A stretch of DNA of 64,000 bases from Candidatus Nanopelagicales bacterium (GCA_030827125.1 JAURFD010000009.1:1-64000); one strand, 5' to 3'. Shown: positions 33,001 to 41,801, counted from the stretch's first letter. Numbers and translations: made by a program. Notes: generated by a model from the letters alone, not told the origin.

Positions 33001-33296
33001 CCGTGGATGGCGTGCTCGGCGACGGGCATGCGCACCCGCGCCTCGACGTGCGCCATGGAGTCGGCGGCGACGGCCTTGCCGATGTCACTGCCGTACGACT
33101 CGGCCATGGCGTCCTCGGACTCGAACCACAATTCGGCGATGCCGTCGAAGGGACCCTCACCGTCAACAAGATTGAAGCGAATCCTCTGCACGTTGGGCAG
33201 CGTGCGGGCCAGTGGCGCGTGCTCCTCGAGCCACCACTGCGCGAACTCCTCATGAGTCATGTCCGAGCGGCGAACCAGGCCAATCATCAACTTCAT
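32997..33296 (-). CDS. EthD-like ferredoxin-fold protein
   Basis: 99 residues from ATG 33296, with MKLMIGLVRRSDMTHEEFAQWWLEEHAPLAR, NVQRIRFNLVD and FDGIAELWFESEDAMA. This is the EthD pattern of small dimeric alpha/beta-barrel proteins that isomerise or bind intermediates in catabolic routes. It is the last gene of a three-gene minus-strand operon and starts 1 nt after the stop of the preceding gene. Confidence 0.88.
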   Translation of the reverse strand: MKLMIGLVRRSDMTHEEFAQWWLEEHAPLARTLPNVQRIRFNLVDGEGPFDGIAELWFESEDAMAESYGSDIGKAVAADSMAHVEARVRMPVAEHAIHG

Positions 33297-33297
33297 C

Positions 33298-33861
33298 TCA
33301 GGCCCCCGGCTTCTGTACGCGAGCATGGGGGCGTCCGCCGGTCGACAGGACGAGCGAGATCACGATCTCGTCGGCGCGTGGAGCATCCGGCAGTGAGGTC
33401 TCGGCGGCGTCCATGTCATCGAAGACCCATCGGTCATCCTTGTTGCCGATCGGCATCGTGATGGTGCTGCCGGGGACTCCGACCTTCTTGGTCCCGGGAA
33501 TAATGTCGGTCCCCCCGCCGATGGCGGCCCGGACCGGCGCACCGAAACGTGGGTGCAGCACGGCAGCCGTGTGCTCGAGTTCGCCGTCGGTACCGACGAT
33601 CGCGCCCTTGCCGTATCCACGTACCTGATCGGGGGTCACGCCAGCCGACGCGAGGACCTCCAGGGCGCGCTGGACCAGGTACGAGGCGACGTCAGCGCCC
33701 AGTTGCTCGAGTTCTCCCAGATCAGCGACAAGTGGTTGGCCGGCAATGGGATTGGCCACCGCCGCGGTCGCCACGACCTTGCGGGTGGGCGGCGTCACGG
33801 CCGTTCCTGATTCGCGGTGCACCTCTAGGAGAGTGACGCTCAGCGTCCGGATGTCAGCCAT
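33298..33861 (-). CDS. amino acid synthesis family protein (PF06684-like)
   Basis: 187 residues from ATG 33861, after GGAAGGGA. The sequence RKVVATAAVANPIAGQ, GYGKGAIVGTDGELEHTAAVLHP, GGGTDIIPGTKKVGVPG and VISLVLSTGGRPHARV fits the 'amino acid synthesis' family, whose members sit in amino acid or amide catabolic clusters and lack a proven reaction. It is the middle gene of the operon, 22 nt after the ammonia-lyase. Confidence 0.85.
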   Translation of the reverse strand: MADIRTLSVTLLEVHRESGTAVTPPTRKVVATAAVANPIAGQPLVADLGELEQLGADVASYLVQRALEVLASAGVTPDQVRGYGKGAIVGTDGELEHTAAVLHPRFGAPVRAAIGGGTDIIPGTKKVGVPGSTITMPIGNKDDRWVFDDMDAAETSLPDAPRADEIVISLVLSTGGRPHARVQKPGA

Positions 33862-33883
33862 GGTGTCCCTTCCGTTGACCGCC

Positions 33884-34963
33884 TCAGCCTGCCAGATCGG
33901 GGAGCGGATTCGCCGAAGTGCCCTCGGTGATGATGATGACGACGGTGGCGTCGTCCTCAAGGTGGAGGTGCCTACGTCGACTGCCCGACCCATCTCCGCA
34001 CAGGGTGCCGCGGCTCGCCGCGAGTCCGGCACCACCGCACGGACCGGCCGCAATGCCGAGTTCCGCAAGGTCTCGTGCCGCCTGCACAGCGTCGGCATCC
34101 GTGACGGTGACCGCCGCATCAAGCCCTCCGACGATGAAGGGCCACGCCAGACCTGACGGGGTTCCGCAGTTCAACCCGGACAGCACGGTGTGGGCCGTCG
34201 GCACGGTGACCGAATGTCCCGCGGCCAGGCTGGGCGCCATGCAAGCGGCTGTTTCCGGCTCGACGGAGATCACCGCCGTGGCGTCGGGTGTCTCCGCTGA
34301 TCGGTAATGGACCAGAGCAGCGTGCAACAGGGAACCCACCCCGGTGGGGACAAGGATAAGGTCGGGGGCCGGCAGGCCCTGCTGCCACAGTTGATCGTCG
34401 ATCTCGGCGAAGAGCGTGGCGTAGCCCTCGACGATGAGCCGCGGGATCTCCTCGTAGCCCTCCCATGAGGTGTCCTGGACCAATACGCCGCCGTGCTCGT
34501 CGGCGAAGTCGGCGGCCGCACGGACGGCGTCGTCGTACGAGCCGTCGACCTCGGTCACGGTGGCTCCCTCTTCGCGGATGGCGTGCACGGCGCTCGGGTG
34601 CAGGCCGGGCGGCACGATGACCTGTGCTGCGCGTCCCTGCTCACGGGCGAAACGGGCCACCGCTCGCCCGTGGTTGCCATCGGTCGCCGTGACCACGGTG
34701 GTCGCGTCATCTCGCCCGGCAAGGGCGCGGTCCACCGCCCAGGAAGCGCCCAGTGCCTTGAAGGCTGGCAGGTCCAGCCGCAGCGACTCGTCCTTGGCGA
34801 AGACCCTGCCCACGTTGAGCTCGCGGGCGAGGTCGGGGAGCGAGTGGAGAGGCGTGGGGGAGTAGGTCGGCAGTTGCCGATGGAAGGCGAGGGCGTCCGG
34901 GGACGGTGGATCGCAGCGCCACCGTCGATCGCGGTCATGGGCGAACCAAATCGGAGCGGTCAT
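33884..34963 (-). CDS. diaminopropionate ammonia-lyase-like PLP enzyme
   Basis: 359 residues of fold type II PLP enzyme. The Schiff-base Lys is K69 in LPAFKALGASWA, followed by TATDGNHGRAVARFA, DTSWEGYEEIPRLIVEGYATLF, VPTGVGSLLHAALVHY and GLNCGTPSGLAWPFIVGGLD; the DTSWEGY and LNCGTPS motifs match diaminopropionate ammonia-lyase rather than threonine dehydratase. The expected reaction is 2,3-diaminopropionate to pyruvate and ammonia. First gene of an operon with the amino acid synthesis family and EthD-like genes. A GAAGGT hexamer lies 6 nt before the ATG. Confidence 0.85.
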   Translation of the reverse strand: MTAPIWFAHDRDRRWRCDPPSPDALAFHRQLPTYSPTPLHSLPDLARELNVGRVFAKDESLRLDLPAFKALGASWAVDRALAGRDDATTVVTATDGNHGRAVARFAREQGRAAQVIVPPGLHPSAVHAIREEGATVTEVDGSYDDAVRAAADFADEHGGVLVQDTSWEGYEEIPRLIVEGYATLFAEIDDQLWQQGLPAPDLILVPTGVGSLLHAALVHYRSAETPDATAVISVEPETAACMAPSLAAGHSVTVPTAHTVLSGLNCGTPSGLAWPFIVGGLDAAVTVTDADAVQAARDLAELGIAAGPCGGAGLAASRGTLCGDGSGSRRRHLHLEDDATVVIIITEGTSANPLPDLAG

Positions 34964-35070
34964 GCGCTGACCTTCAGGGCGTTTGCGGACATGTCAGGAC
35001 CATCCTGCGAGAGACGACAAAACGCAAGCGTGTCATCAGGCCAGTAGGGTCGCGGTCCGAGGGAGGTGCC

Positions 35071-36021
35071 ATGGAGCAGCGGATGCTCGGTGAACTGGCG
35101 GTTAGCGCGGTGGGCTTGGGCTGCATGCCGATGTCGTGGGCGTACAGCGTGGCTGATGCGGACCCCCAAGAGTCCCGGGCGACATTGCATCGCGCGGTCG
35201 AACTCGGGGTCACGCTCCTGGACACCGCCGACGTCTACGGTCCGCACACGAATGAAGAGACAATCCGTCGCTTCATCGTCGAGGACGGCCTGCGAGACCG
35301 CGTCAGCATCGCGACCAAGGGCGGTCTGGTCCCCATCGATGCAACGTCGTACGGCAGGGACGGTCGGCCGGACAGCATCACCAAGGCGTGTGAAGCATCC
35401 ATGCAGCGTCTGGGCGTTGATTACATCGACCTCTATCAACTCCACCGTGTCGATCCTGATGTCCCGATCGAAGAGACCTGGGGAGCTATGGCGGCGCTGG
35501 TAACTGATGGCAAAGTCGGTTTCCTGGGACTGTCGGAAGTGACCGTGGAGGAGATTGCCCGAGCCGACGCCATCCATCCGGTGTCCAGTGTGCAGAGCGA
35601 ACTCTCGCTGTGGACCGAGGAGAACGTCGTCAACGGCGTGCTGGCCCACTGCGAGGCGCACGGCATTGGGTTCCTCGCCTACGCTCCACTGGGTCGGGGC
35701 TACCTCACCGGCACGCTCACTGCCGAATCGATCGGCGACAGTGACTTCCGATCTGGCAACCCCCGGTTCACGGCGGAGGCTCTCGCCGCCAACCAGGCGA
35801 TTGTCGATGGCGTCCAGGCGGTGGCGGATCGTCTCGGCGTCACAGCGGCCCAAGTCGCCCTGGCGTGGGTGCTCGATCAGGGTCGACATGTGGTGCCGAT
35901 CCCGGGAACGAAGCGGCGTCGGTGGCTCGAGCAAAACGTGGCGGCCGCTGCTGTTGTTCTCGATGAGGATGCTCGCAAGGCGCTGGCCTCCCTTCCGCGT
36001 TCGGTGGCTCCGCGGTACTGA
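35071..36021 (+). CDS. aldo/keto reductase
   Basis: 316 residues from ATG 35071, after GAGGGAGGT, so this gene is leadered. The (beta/alpha)8 pattern is clear: VSAVGLGCMPMSWAY, GVTLLDTADVYGPHTNEE (Asp and Tyr), VSIATKGG (Lys), DLYQLHRVDP (His), GFLAYAPLGRGYLTG and PIPGTKRRRWLEQN for NADPH. It reduces aldehydes or ketones; the YajO/YakC-type subgroup is likely. Cytosolic and apparently monocistronic. Confidence 0.93.
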   Translation: MEQRMLGELAVSAVGLGCMPMSWAYSVADADPQESRATLHRAVELGVTLLDTADVYGPHTNEETIRRFIVEDGLRDRVSIATKGGLVPIDATSYGRDGRPDSITKACEASMQRLGVDYIDLYQLHRVDPDVPIEETWGAMAALVTDGKVGFLGLSEVTVEEIARADAIHPVSSVQSELSLWTEENVVNGVLAHCEAHGIGFLAYAPLGRGYLTGTLTAESIGDSDFRSGNPRFTAEALAANQAIVDGVQAVADRLGVTAAQVALAWVLDQGRHVVPIPGTKRRRWLEQNVAAAAVVLDEDARKALASLPRSVAPRY

Positions 36022-36076
36022 GCCGGCGTGGCGCGCTGCCTAAGGGCACGACCGGCCATCCTCGGGGCCATCGGCC

Positions 36077-36082
36077 TATAGT
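36077..36082 (+). promoter_or_regulatory. -10 box (TATAGT) of the sulfatase gene
   Basis: TATAGT ends 6 nt before GTG 36089 with no ribosome site. It is one of the closest matches to the TATAAT consensus in the window. Confidence 0.5.
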
Positions 36083-36088
36083 CGGGCG

Positions 36089-37549
36089 GTGATCACGCGA
36101 CTGGCGGTGAATGCTGGCCTCGTGGCGGCGGTCCTGGCTGTCGCCCCGACCGCCCACGCGGTGGCTCCCGACGCGGCGAAGAACGCCGTGCTGACGTCGT
36201 CCACGGAGGCACGTGCGGCGACGCAACCGAATGTCATCATCGTGCTCACCGACGATCAGCGCTACGGGACTGAAGTCGGCATGCCGACCGTCATGAACGA
36301 ACTCGCGGCCAAGGGGGTGCTCTACCCCAATGCCTTCGTGCCGACGTCGTGGTGCTGCCCGTCGCGAACGAGCCTTCTCACCGGCAACTTCTCGCACACC
36401 ACGGGCGTCTGGGAAAACACCGCTGCCGTGCCCTACGGCGCTTGGCCGGCGTTCAACCAACTCGGCGGTGAGCAGGACACCATCGCCACACGCTTGCAGG
36501 ATGCCGGCTACCGCACGGGCATATTCGGCAAGTACCTCAACGGCATTGACAAAGCTCCCGAGGGGTTCATGGCCCCGGGCTGGGACGTCTTCGATGCCCT
36601 CATCCGACCGGGGCCGTGGGAGTACGGCTTTGTAGGCGAGAGCAAGACACCGAAGACCTCTCGGCAGTACCTCACCGATGAGTTGGCCGACCGGACCGTC
36701 AATTTCATCGAGTCCACCCCGCCAGACCAGCCCCTCTTCGCGTTCGTGACGCCCTACGCGCCGCATCTTCCCTTCGTGGCGGGTCCCTACCGGGGCGCCG
36801 CGAAGAAGGCGGGCGTCATGCCGGCGGTGCGGGCGGCCAGCGGGTTGCCCAGCCCCGCCGTCAACCAGCGCGACATGTCTGGCTACCCCGATTGGATGCA
36901 GTCGCTCACCCGCTCGCATGTCTTCACCAAGGGCAAGGCACACAAACTCAGCACGGTGATTCGTCTGCAACAGGACATGTTGATGGGGATCGATGCCGCC
37001 GTCGCGGACATCCTGGATGCGCTGGATCGAACCGAGCGACTTCGGGACACCATCATCGTCTTCGCATCGGACAACGGCTACCTCCTGGGTGAGCATCGCC
37101 TCCAACGCAAGAACACGCCATACGACGCGTCCGTGCGCGTGCCCCTCGTCATCCGATACGACCGCGCCATCAGCGCAGGACGCATCGATGACCGCATTGC
37201 GGTGGCCAACGTCGACGTCTATTCGACGGTCTTGGAACTTGCCGGTGTTGGGGGAGCGGACGTCGACGGCCGTAGCCTGCTGAATGCTCCGCCCCGTGAC
37301 GGCCTGGTCATGGAGGCCGCGCCGTGGCGTGGGCAGGGCCGACCCGCGTACTGCGGGTGGCGTGAGGAAGATTTCGTGTTCTGGCGCTACACGACGGGCG
37401 AGGAAGAGGCCTATGACTACGCGGCTGACCCCTATGAACTCCGCAACGTGGCCGCTGATCCTGCCTACGCCGATCGTGTCGATGTGGCCCGTGAGCGCGC
37501 ACGTGTCGAGTGTGATCCGCTTCCCCCGCTCTTCACCTGGGAACGTTGA
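36089..37549 (+). CDS. secreted sulfatase
   Basis: 486 residues with a signal peptide (about 1-24, ending PTAHA). The alkaline-phosphatase fold begins NVIIVLTDDQRYG (metal Asp residues 55/56). The formylglycine motif is C89-C-P-S-R93 followed by TSLLTG, so Cys89 needs conversion by a formylglycine-generating enzyme, not seen in this window. YGFVGES, TPYAPHLPFV, FASDNGYLLGEHRLQRKNTPYDASVRVPLVI supply other metal and substrate residues. It resembles N-acetylglucosamine-6-sulfatase or arylsulfatase subfamilies and probably acts on sulfated polysaccharide outside the cell. Confidence 0.92.
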   Translation: MITRLAVNAGLVAAVLAVAPTAHAVAPDAAKNAVLTSSTEARAATQPNVIIVLTDDQRYGTEVGMPTVMNELAAKGVLYPNAFVPTSWCCPSRTSLLTGNFSHTTGVWENTAAVPYGAWPAFNQLGGEQDTIATRLQDAGYRTGIFGKYLNGIDKAPEGFMAPGWDVFDALIRPGPWEYGFVGESKTPKTSRQYLTDELADRTVNFIESTPPDQPLFAFVTPYAPHLPFVAGPYRGAAKKAGVMPAVRAASGLPSPAVNQRDMSGYPDWMQSLTRSHVFTKGKAHKLSTVIRLQQDMLMGIDAAVADILDALDRTERLRDTIIVFASDNGYLLGEHRLQRKNTPYDASVRVPLVIRYDRAISAGRIDDRIAVANVDVYSTVLELAGVGGADVDGRSLLNAPPRDGLVMEAAPWRGQGRPAYCGWREEDFVFWRYTTGEEEAYDYAADPYELRNVAADPAYADRVDVARERARVECDPLPPLFTWER

Positions 37550-37569
37550 TCTCTGACAGGATCGGGGCC

Positions 37570-38334
37570 GTGGAGTTCACCATCGTCTCGCGCGACGTCA
37601 TCGTCGTGCCCAGTGCACCGGAGGAGCCGGGCGCGACCGGTGTTCTCGCAGGCATGCGCATGGTGCTCGGTGCCGCCGCCGAGGTCATGGGTGCGGCGGC
37701 TGTTGCGGCGGGCAGCGCGGCGTTCTCGGCTCTCGAGGCGGTGGCCGGGCCGCCGACCGCCGCCGTACTCGATCGGGTCGTGCCCACCGCGACCCAGGCC
37801 GTGGTCGAACGAATGAACATCACGACTGTGGTGGTCGACAACGTCGATCTGCGAGCCATCGTCATGCAAGCTCTGCAGCGGCTTGATCTCACCGAGATCG
37901 TCGTCCAGCGCGTCGACCTCAAACGCGTGGTCGAGGCTGCCCTCGACAGCATTGATCTCACCGAGATCGTCTTGCAGCGCGTCGACCTCGAGCGAGTGGT
38001 GGATGCCGCCCTTGATCAACTCGACCTCACCGAGCTCGTGGAGCAGCGCGTGGACATCGATGCGCTGGTGGCCACCGTCGATCTCGAACCGATCATCGAT
38101 CGTCTCCCGATCGTGGAGATCGCCGAGTACGTCATCGAGATGGTGGACTTGCCCGCGATCATCCGCCAGTCGACCGGCGGTGTCGCCAGTGACGCGATCG
38201 ACGCCGTACGACTGAGGTCCTACGCGACCGACGTCGCTGTCGCGCGCATCGTCGATCGTGTGCTGCCACGCCGCGGCCGCGACCTCGAGGCGCCCGGCGA
38301 CCCGGAGTCGCTGTCGGGGGGTGATGCGAAGTGA
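37570..38334 (+). CDS. hypothetical protein with three 23-residue repeats
   Basis: 254 residues from GTG 37570 (CAGGAT hexamer 7 nt upstream). An Ala-rich, possibly membrane-associating helix region (about 25-60) is followed from residue 106 by three tandem 23-residue repeats of the form DLTEIVxQRVDLxRVVxAAL, and then weaker versions (DIDALV, DLEPII, EIAEYVIEMVDL). The protein looks like an all-helical solenoid or coiled array. The tail has a basic motif (LPRRGRD). Its stop overlaps the GTG of the RDD gene, so both act together, probably at the membrane. No function is known. Confidence 0.8.
   Translation: MEFTIVSRDVIVVPSAPEEPGATGVLAGMRMVLGAAAEVMGAAAVAAGSAAFSALEAVAGPPTAAVLDRVVPTATQAVVERMNITTVVVDNVDLRAIVMQALQRLDLTEIVVQRVDLKRVVEAALDSIDLTEIVLQRVDLERVVDAALDQLDLTELVEQRVDIDALVATVDLEPIIDRLPIVEIAEYVIEMVDLPAIIRQSTGGVASDAIDAVRLRSYATDVAVARIVDRVLPRRGRDLEAPGDPESLSGGDAK
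37885..38091 (+). repeat. three 69-bp in-frame tandem repeats
   Basis: Units begin at 37885, 37954 and 38023, a constant 69-bp period. The first two are nearly identical at DNA level, and the third has diverged. They encode the 23-residue protein repeat. Confidence 0.8.
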
Positions 38335-38873
38335 CGTCGTTCGGTCAGTGGCGCGCCGCTGGCGGTGCCGGCCATCTCAGCGAGGACCTGAGTGTTCCGG
38401 AGCCGGCTCGCGCGTTCCAGGGGGAGCGGGCGGGATTCACCTCGCGCTTCCTCGCGGCGGTGATTGATGTGAGCCTGGTCGCGCTGCTCATGATCGGAGT
38501 GTGGTTCACCCTGGTCATCGTCCAGGCGATCTTCACCCCCGGGGTAAACATCGATGCCCCCACGATGGGAACGCTCATCCTGTGGGGCTACATCTTCACG
38601 ACGCTGTACTGGATGTTCGCGTGGGCCAACACGGGCCGCTCCCTTGGCGGGTGGGTGATGGGCGTCCGGGTGGTGAGTCCCCGCGGTCATCGTCTCGGCT
38701 TCTTCTATGCGCTTCTGCGGTCCGGGTTCTGCGTCGCCTTCCCGTTCGGGCTGCTCTGGGCGCTGGTGAGCAAACGCAATCGTTCGGTGCAGGATCTGGT
38801 CCTGCGCACCAACGTGATCTACGACTGGGCGCTGCGCCCGCCGTCTCTGCTGTCCAGCGACAGTCCCAAGTAA
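38331..38873 (+). CDS. RDD-family membrane protein
   Basis: 180 residues. After ~30 N-terminal residues come GFTSRFLAAVIDVSLVALLM (the RDD Arg and Asp), a second membrane helix, TLYWMFAWANTGRSLGGWVMGVRVVSPRGHRLGF and a third helical pair ending LVSKRNRSVQDLVLRTNVIYDW. RDD proteins are small membrane proteins suggested to transport or bind ligands, function unproven. The GTG overlaps the stop of the repeat protein (GTGA). Confidence 0.92.
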   Translation: MTSFGQWRAAGGAGHLSEDLSVPEPARAFQGERAGFTSRFLAAVIDVSLVALLMIGVWFTLVIVQAIFTPGVNIDAPTMGTLILWGYIFTTLYWMFAWANTGRSLGGWVMGVRVVSPRGHRLGFFYALLRSGFCVAFPFGLLWALVSKRNRSVQDLVLRTNVIYDWALRPPSLLSSDSPK

Positions 38874-38916
38874 CCCACCCCGCCCCCTCCGCGAGTGCGC
38901 AGTCGGCGGGGAGAAG

Positions 38917-38987
38917 AGCGGGTGACCGGGATCGAACCGGCACCACCAGCTTGGAAGGCTGGGGCTCTACCATTGAGCTACACCCGC
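38917..38987 (-). tRNA. tRNA-Gly (anticodon TCC)
   Basis: The reverse strand forms a 71-nt cloverleaf: acceptor GCGGGTG with CACCCGC, anticodon stem CCAGC/GCTGG with loop CTTCCAA, and T loop GTTCGATCC. The anticodon TCC reads GGA/GGG. CCA is not encoded. Confidence 0.95.
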
Positions 38988-39003
38988 GTGCCCGAAGGCG
39001 CCC

Positions 39004-39477
39004 CTAGGGTACCCGCTTGCGGCGGCCACTCTTGCGCCCGGCCATGGCGCTCTCGTGTTGGGCGATCAGTTGCTCGACCGACGCCCCTTCGATCGCCCGA
39101 CCCACCACATCAAGGGGTAGGTCCTCAAGACGGCGGAATCGGACACAACTCTTGCCCACGTCGTACCTCTTTCCCGTGGCCCGATAGTCCGCTTCAAAGA
39201 TCTCCCGCAGTTGCGGGTCGCCGTAGATGCCATGGAGGTAGAGCGACATGCAGTTCTTCTGGCTGGCTAAGGCCGTGTGCAGGAGCGGCTGACCGTTGTA
39301 GGTGTCGGCGAAGGTCTCCAGCGGGACGACGTAGGCGATCATGCCCCAGGCCATGGTCTCCTCGAGACCGGTCGGGAGGGCCTCCACGATCGATCGCCGT
39401 ACGACGGTCATCGCCTGCTGGCGATCGTCGGCCAGGTCTGCGAGGTAGTCCTCGACACTCGTTGCTTCGGACCGCAT
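39004..39477 (-). CDS. DUF1801-family protein
   Basis: 157 residues from ATG 39477. VEDYLADLADDRQQAMTVVRRSIVEALP, EETMAWGMIAYVVPLETF and LLHTALASQKNCMSLYLHGIYGD give the DUF1801/YdhG pattern. KSCVRFRRLEDLPLDVVGRAI follows, with a basic tail (GRKSGRRKRVP). A small cytosolic protein of unknown role. TAGCCT on its strand lies 7 nt before the ATG. It lies between tRNA-Gly and tRNA-Pro. Confidence 0.88.
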   Translation of the reverse strand: MRSEATSVEDYLADLADDRQQAMTVVRRSIVEALPTGLEETMAWGMIAYVVPLETFADTYNGQPLLHTALASQKNCMSLYLHGIYGDPQLREIFEADYRATGKRYDVGKSCVRFRRLEDLPLDVVGRAIEGASVEQLIAQHESAMAGRKSGRRKRVP

Positions 39478-39484
39478 GAACCCC

Positions 39485-39490
39485 AGGCTA
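39485..39490 (-). promoter_or_regulatory. -10 box (TAGCCT) of the DUF1801 gene
   Basis: On the minus strand TAGCCT ends 7 nt before ATG 39477 with no ribosome site. Confidence 0.45.
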
Positions 39491-39543
39491 GGCGACGCGG
39501 TCGAGGCGCCCCCTAGACTTGGGCGGCTCGCCGCGGCGGGCAG

Positions 39544-39617
39544 CGGGGTGTGGCGCAGCTTGGTAGCGCGCCTGCTTTGGGAGCAGGAGGCCCCCGGTTC
39601 AAATCCGGGTACCCCGA
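39544..39617 (+). tRNA. tRNA-Pro (anticodon TGG)
   Basis: A 74-nt cloverleaf: acceptor CGGGGTG with TACCCCG (one G-T pair), D arm with GCGCAGCTTGGTAGCGC, anticodon stem CCTGC/GCAGG with loop TTTGGGA, and T loop GTTCAAATC. The anticodon TGG reads CCA/CCG. It lies 118 nt upstream of tig, a common actinobacterial arrangement. Confidence 0.95.
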
Positions 39618-39735
39618 CCGTTGTGCCTGACCGGCACCCGATCCGGTCTGCGCGGCGAGCCCGTCGGGCCAGCAAGTAGGCTGGCGCGACCTTTTCATCC
39701 CGATCCGCATCCAACCCCGATCCGCAGGAGCAACC

Positions 39736-41028
39736 GTGAAGAGCACCGTCGAGACCCTCAGCCCCACGCGGGTCAAGCTCACCGTCGAGGTGCCCTTCGA
39801 CGAACTGGCACCCAGCCTCGATGCGGCGTACAAGACGATCGCCCAACAGATCACCATCCCGGGCTTCCGCAAGGGCAAGGTTCCCTCCCGCGTCATCGAC
39901 CAGCGCGTGGGCCGTGGCGCTGTGCTCGAGGAGGCCGTCAACGCGATGCTGCCGCAGGCGTACAGCGATGCCCTTCGCGAGAACGAGATCATTCCGCTGG
40001 GTCGTCCCGAGGTGGACATCACCGAGATCTCTGATGGCGAGGCCCTGACCTTCACCGCCGAGGTCGATGTCCGTCCGGAGTTCGACCTGCCGGCCTACGA
40101 CGGCATCGTGGTCGAGGTCGAGGACGCCGAGGTCACCGACGAGAACGTTGAGGAGCAACTCGAGGGCCTGCGTGGCCGGTTCGCCACGCTCACCCCGGTA
40201 GAGCGCGCGGCGGCCGACGGCGACATCCTCCTGGTGGACATCTCCGGTGCGGACGCCTCCGGTGCGGTCATCGAAGATCTCAGCGGTAACGCCCTGTCCT
40301 ACGAGCTGGGCACCGACGGCATGCTGCCCGGCTTCGATGAAGCCGTTCGGGGGGCCACCGCGGGGGAGACCCGCACCTTCGAGTTCACCCCGGAGGCCGG
40401 CGAGTACGTTGGTCAGCCCCTCACCGTCACGGTGACCGCTTCAGCTATCCGCGAGCGCGTCCTTCCGGAGGCTGACGATGACTTCGCGCAGATGGCGTCG
40501 GAGTTCGACACGATCGAGGAGCTCCGGGACGACATTAGGACCCGACTCGGTCGCGTCCGCGTGCTCGAGCAGGCCATGCAGGCGCGTGGCAAGGTTCACG
40601 AGGCGCTCCTGGAACTCGCGGACTTCCCGCTGCCCGAGAGTGCCATCCAGGCGGAGGTCGAGGAGCATTTCGCCGACGGTCATGCCGGGGACGACGCGCA
40701 CCGCGCCGAGGTGGAGAAGGAAGCGCGTGACGGTCTGCGGAGCCGCCTCCTGCTCGACAAGATCGCCGAGGCTGAGGAGGTCGCCGTGGGCGAGTCCGAG
40801 CTCTCCTCGTGGTTGGTCCAGAACGCCCCTCGCTACGGCATGTCCCCCGACGCCTTCGCCCAAGCCCTGGTCCAGGCCGACCAACTCCCCATGGCGATCT
40901 CCGACATCCGTCGCGGCAAGGCGCTGGCCCTGGTGACCAGCAAGGCGCGGGTGGTTGACGCCTCCGGGCGCCCGATCGACCTCGAGGCCATCGACGAGCA
41001 GGCTCGGGCCGCCGAAGCCGCGGAATAA
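39736..41028 (+). CDS. tig: trigger factor
   Basis: 430 residues from GTG 39736 after AGGAG. It has an N-terminal ribosome-binding domain (KITIPGFRKGKVPSRVI, the GFRxGxxP signature), a central FKBP-type prolyl isomerase domain (GDILLVDISGADASG...ELGTDGMLPGFDEAVRGATAGE) and a C-terminal helical chaperone arm. It binds nascent chains at the ribosome exit. It lies directly upstream of clpP1-clpP2-clpX as in most bacteria. The actinobacterial acidic C-terminal tail is short (AEAAE). Confidence 0.97.
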   Translation: MKSTVETLSPTRVKLTVEVPFDELAPSLDAAYKTIAQQITIPGFRKGKVPSRVIDQRVGRGAVLEEAVNAMLPQAYSDALRENEIIPLGRPEVDITEISDGEALTFTAEVDVRPEFDLPAYDGIVVEVEDAEVTDENVEEQLEGLRGRFATLTPVERAAADGDILLVDISGADASGAVIEDLSGNALSYELGTDGMLPGFDEAVRGATAGETRTFEFTPEAGEYVGQPLTVTVTASAIRERVLPEADDDFAQMASEFDTIEELRDDIRTRLGRVRVLEQAMQARGKVHEALLELADFPLPESAIQAEVEEHFADGHAGDDAHRAEVEKEARDGLRSRLLLDKIAEAEEVAVGESELSSWLVQNAPRYGMSPDAFAQALVQADQLPMAISDIRRGKALALVTSKARVVDASGRPIDLEAIDEQARAAEAAE

Positions 41029-41163
41029 CCCCCGCGCCATTGAGCCCAGGGCGAACACTCCCCGGGCCGGGATTAGTCGGGCGGGTTGCGGCGTTAGGGT
41101 CAGGTATGCCGGCCACGAGGCCGGGACATCGCACCGGCACGTGCCGGGTGAGAGGAGATCGGC

Positions 41164-41772
41164 GTGGGCATGTCCATCGATCTACGGACCGGGGCTCCGG
41201 GTATGGCCGGCTTCGGCGACATGCTCGATGAGCGGCTCCTGCGGGAGCGCATCGTGTGGCTTGAGGGCGAGGTGCGCGACGAGAACTCCAACCGCATCGC
41301 CAAGCAGCTGCAGGTGCTGGCCGCGGAGGATCCCGAAAAGGACATCACCCTGTACATCAACTCCCCTGGCGGCTCCATCACCGCGGGCATGGTCATCTAC
41401 GACACCATGCAGTTGATTCCCAACGACGTCACGACCATCTCGATGGGTCTGGCCGCATCGATGGGCCAGTTCTTGCTCACCGCGGGTTCACCGGGCAAGC
41501 GCTACGCGACGCCGAACACGCGCATCATGATGCACCAACCGCTCGGGGGCATCGGTGGAACCGCCTCGGATATCAAGATCCAGGCGGAGCAGATGCTCTA
41601 CATCAAGAAGCGCATGGCCCAACTCATTGCCGAGCACTCGGGTCACTCGGTCGAGGAGATCGAGGCGGACTCCGATCGCGACCGTTGGTTCACCGCCGAA
41701 GAGGCGCGTGACTACCGCCTCATCGACCACGTCTACTCCACCGCCGCCGACGCCCCCGGAGCGTCCTCGTGA
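41164..41772 (+). CDS. clpP1: ATP-dependent Clp protease proteolytic subunit 1
   Basis: 202 residues from GTG 41164 (GAGAGGAG upstream; ATG 41170 is possible). The catalytic Ser is in [14 protein letters not shown] and the His in [30 protein letters not shown] is the conserved oxyanion region, and the Asp lies in the DRDRWF segment. In actinobacteria ClpP1 and ClpP2 form a mixed barrel driven by ClpX or ClpC. Its stop lies 29 nt before the ATG of clpP2. Confidence 0.96.
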   Translation: MGMSIDLRTGAPGMAGFGDMLDERLLRERIVWLEGEVRDENSNRIAKQLQVLAAEDPEKDITLYINSPGGSITAGMVIYDTMQLIPNDVTTISMGLAASMGQFLLTAGSPGKRYATPNTRIMMHQPLGGIGGTASDIKIQAEQMLYIKKRMAQLIAEHSGHSVEEIEADSDRDRWFTAEEARDYRLIDHVYSTAADAPGASS

Positions 41773-41801
41773 TTGAGGACACCCGCACTCGAGGAGATCA
41801 C

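Noticed and set aside
37885..38091. CRISPR-like regular repeat
   Set aside because: The 69-bp period lies in frame inside a coding sequence with no spacers; it is a protein repeat.
41029..41163. ClgR-type operator upstream of clpP1
   Set aside because: Only a single GCGAAC half-site near 41052 is visible, without the inverted partner at the expected spacing. Too weak to call.
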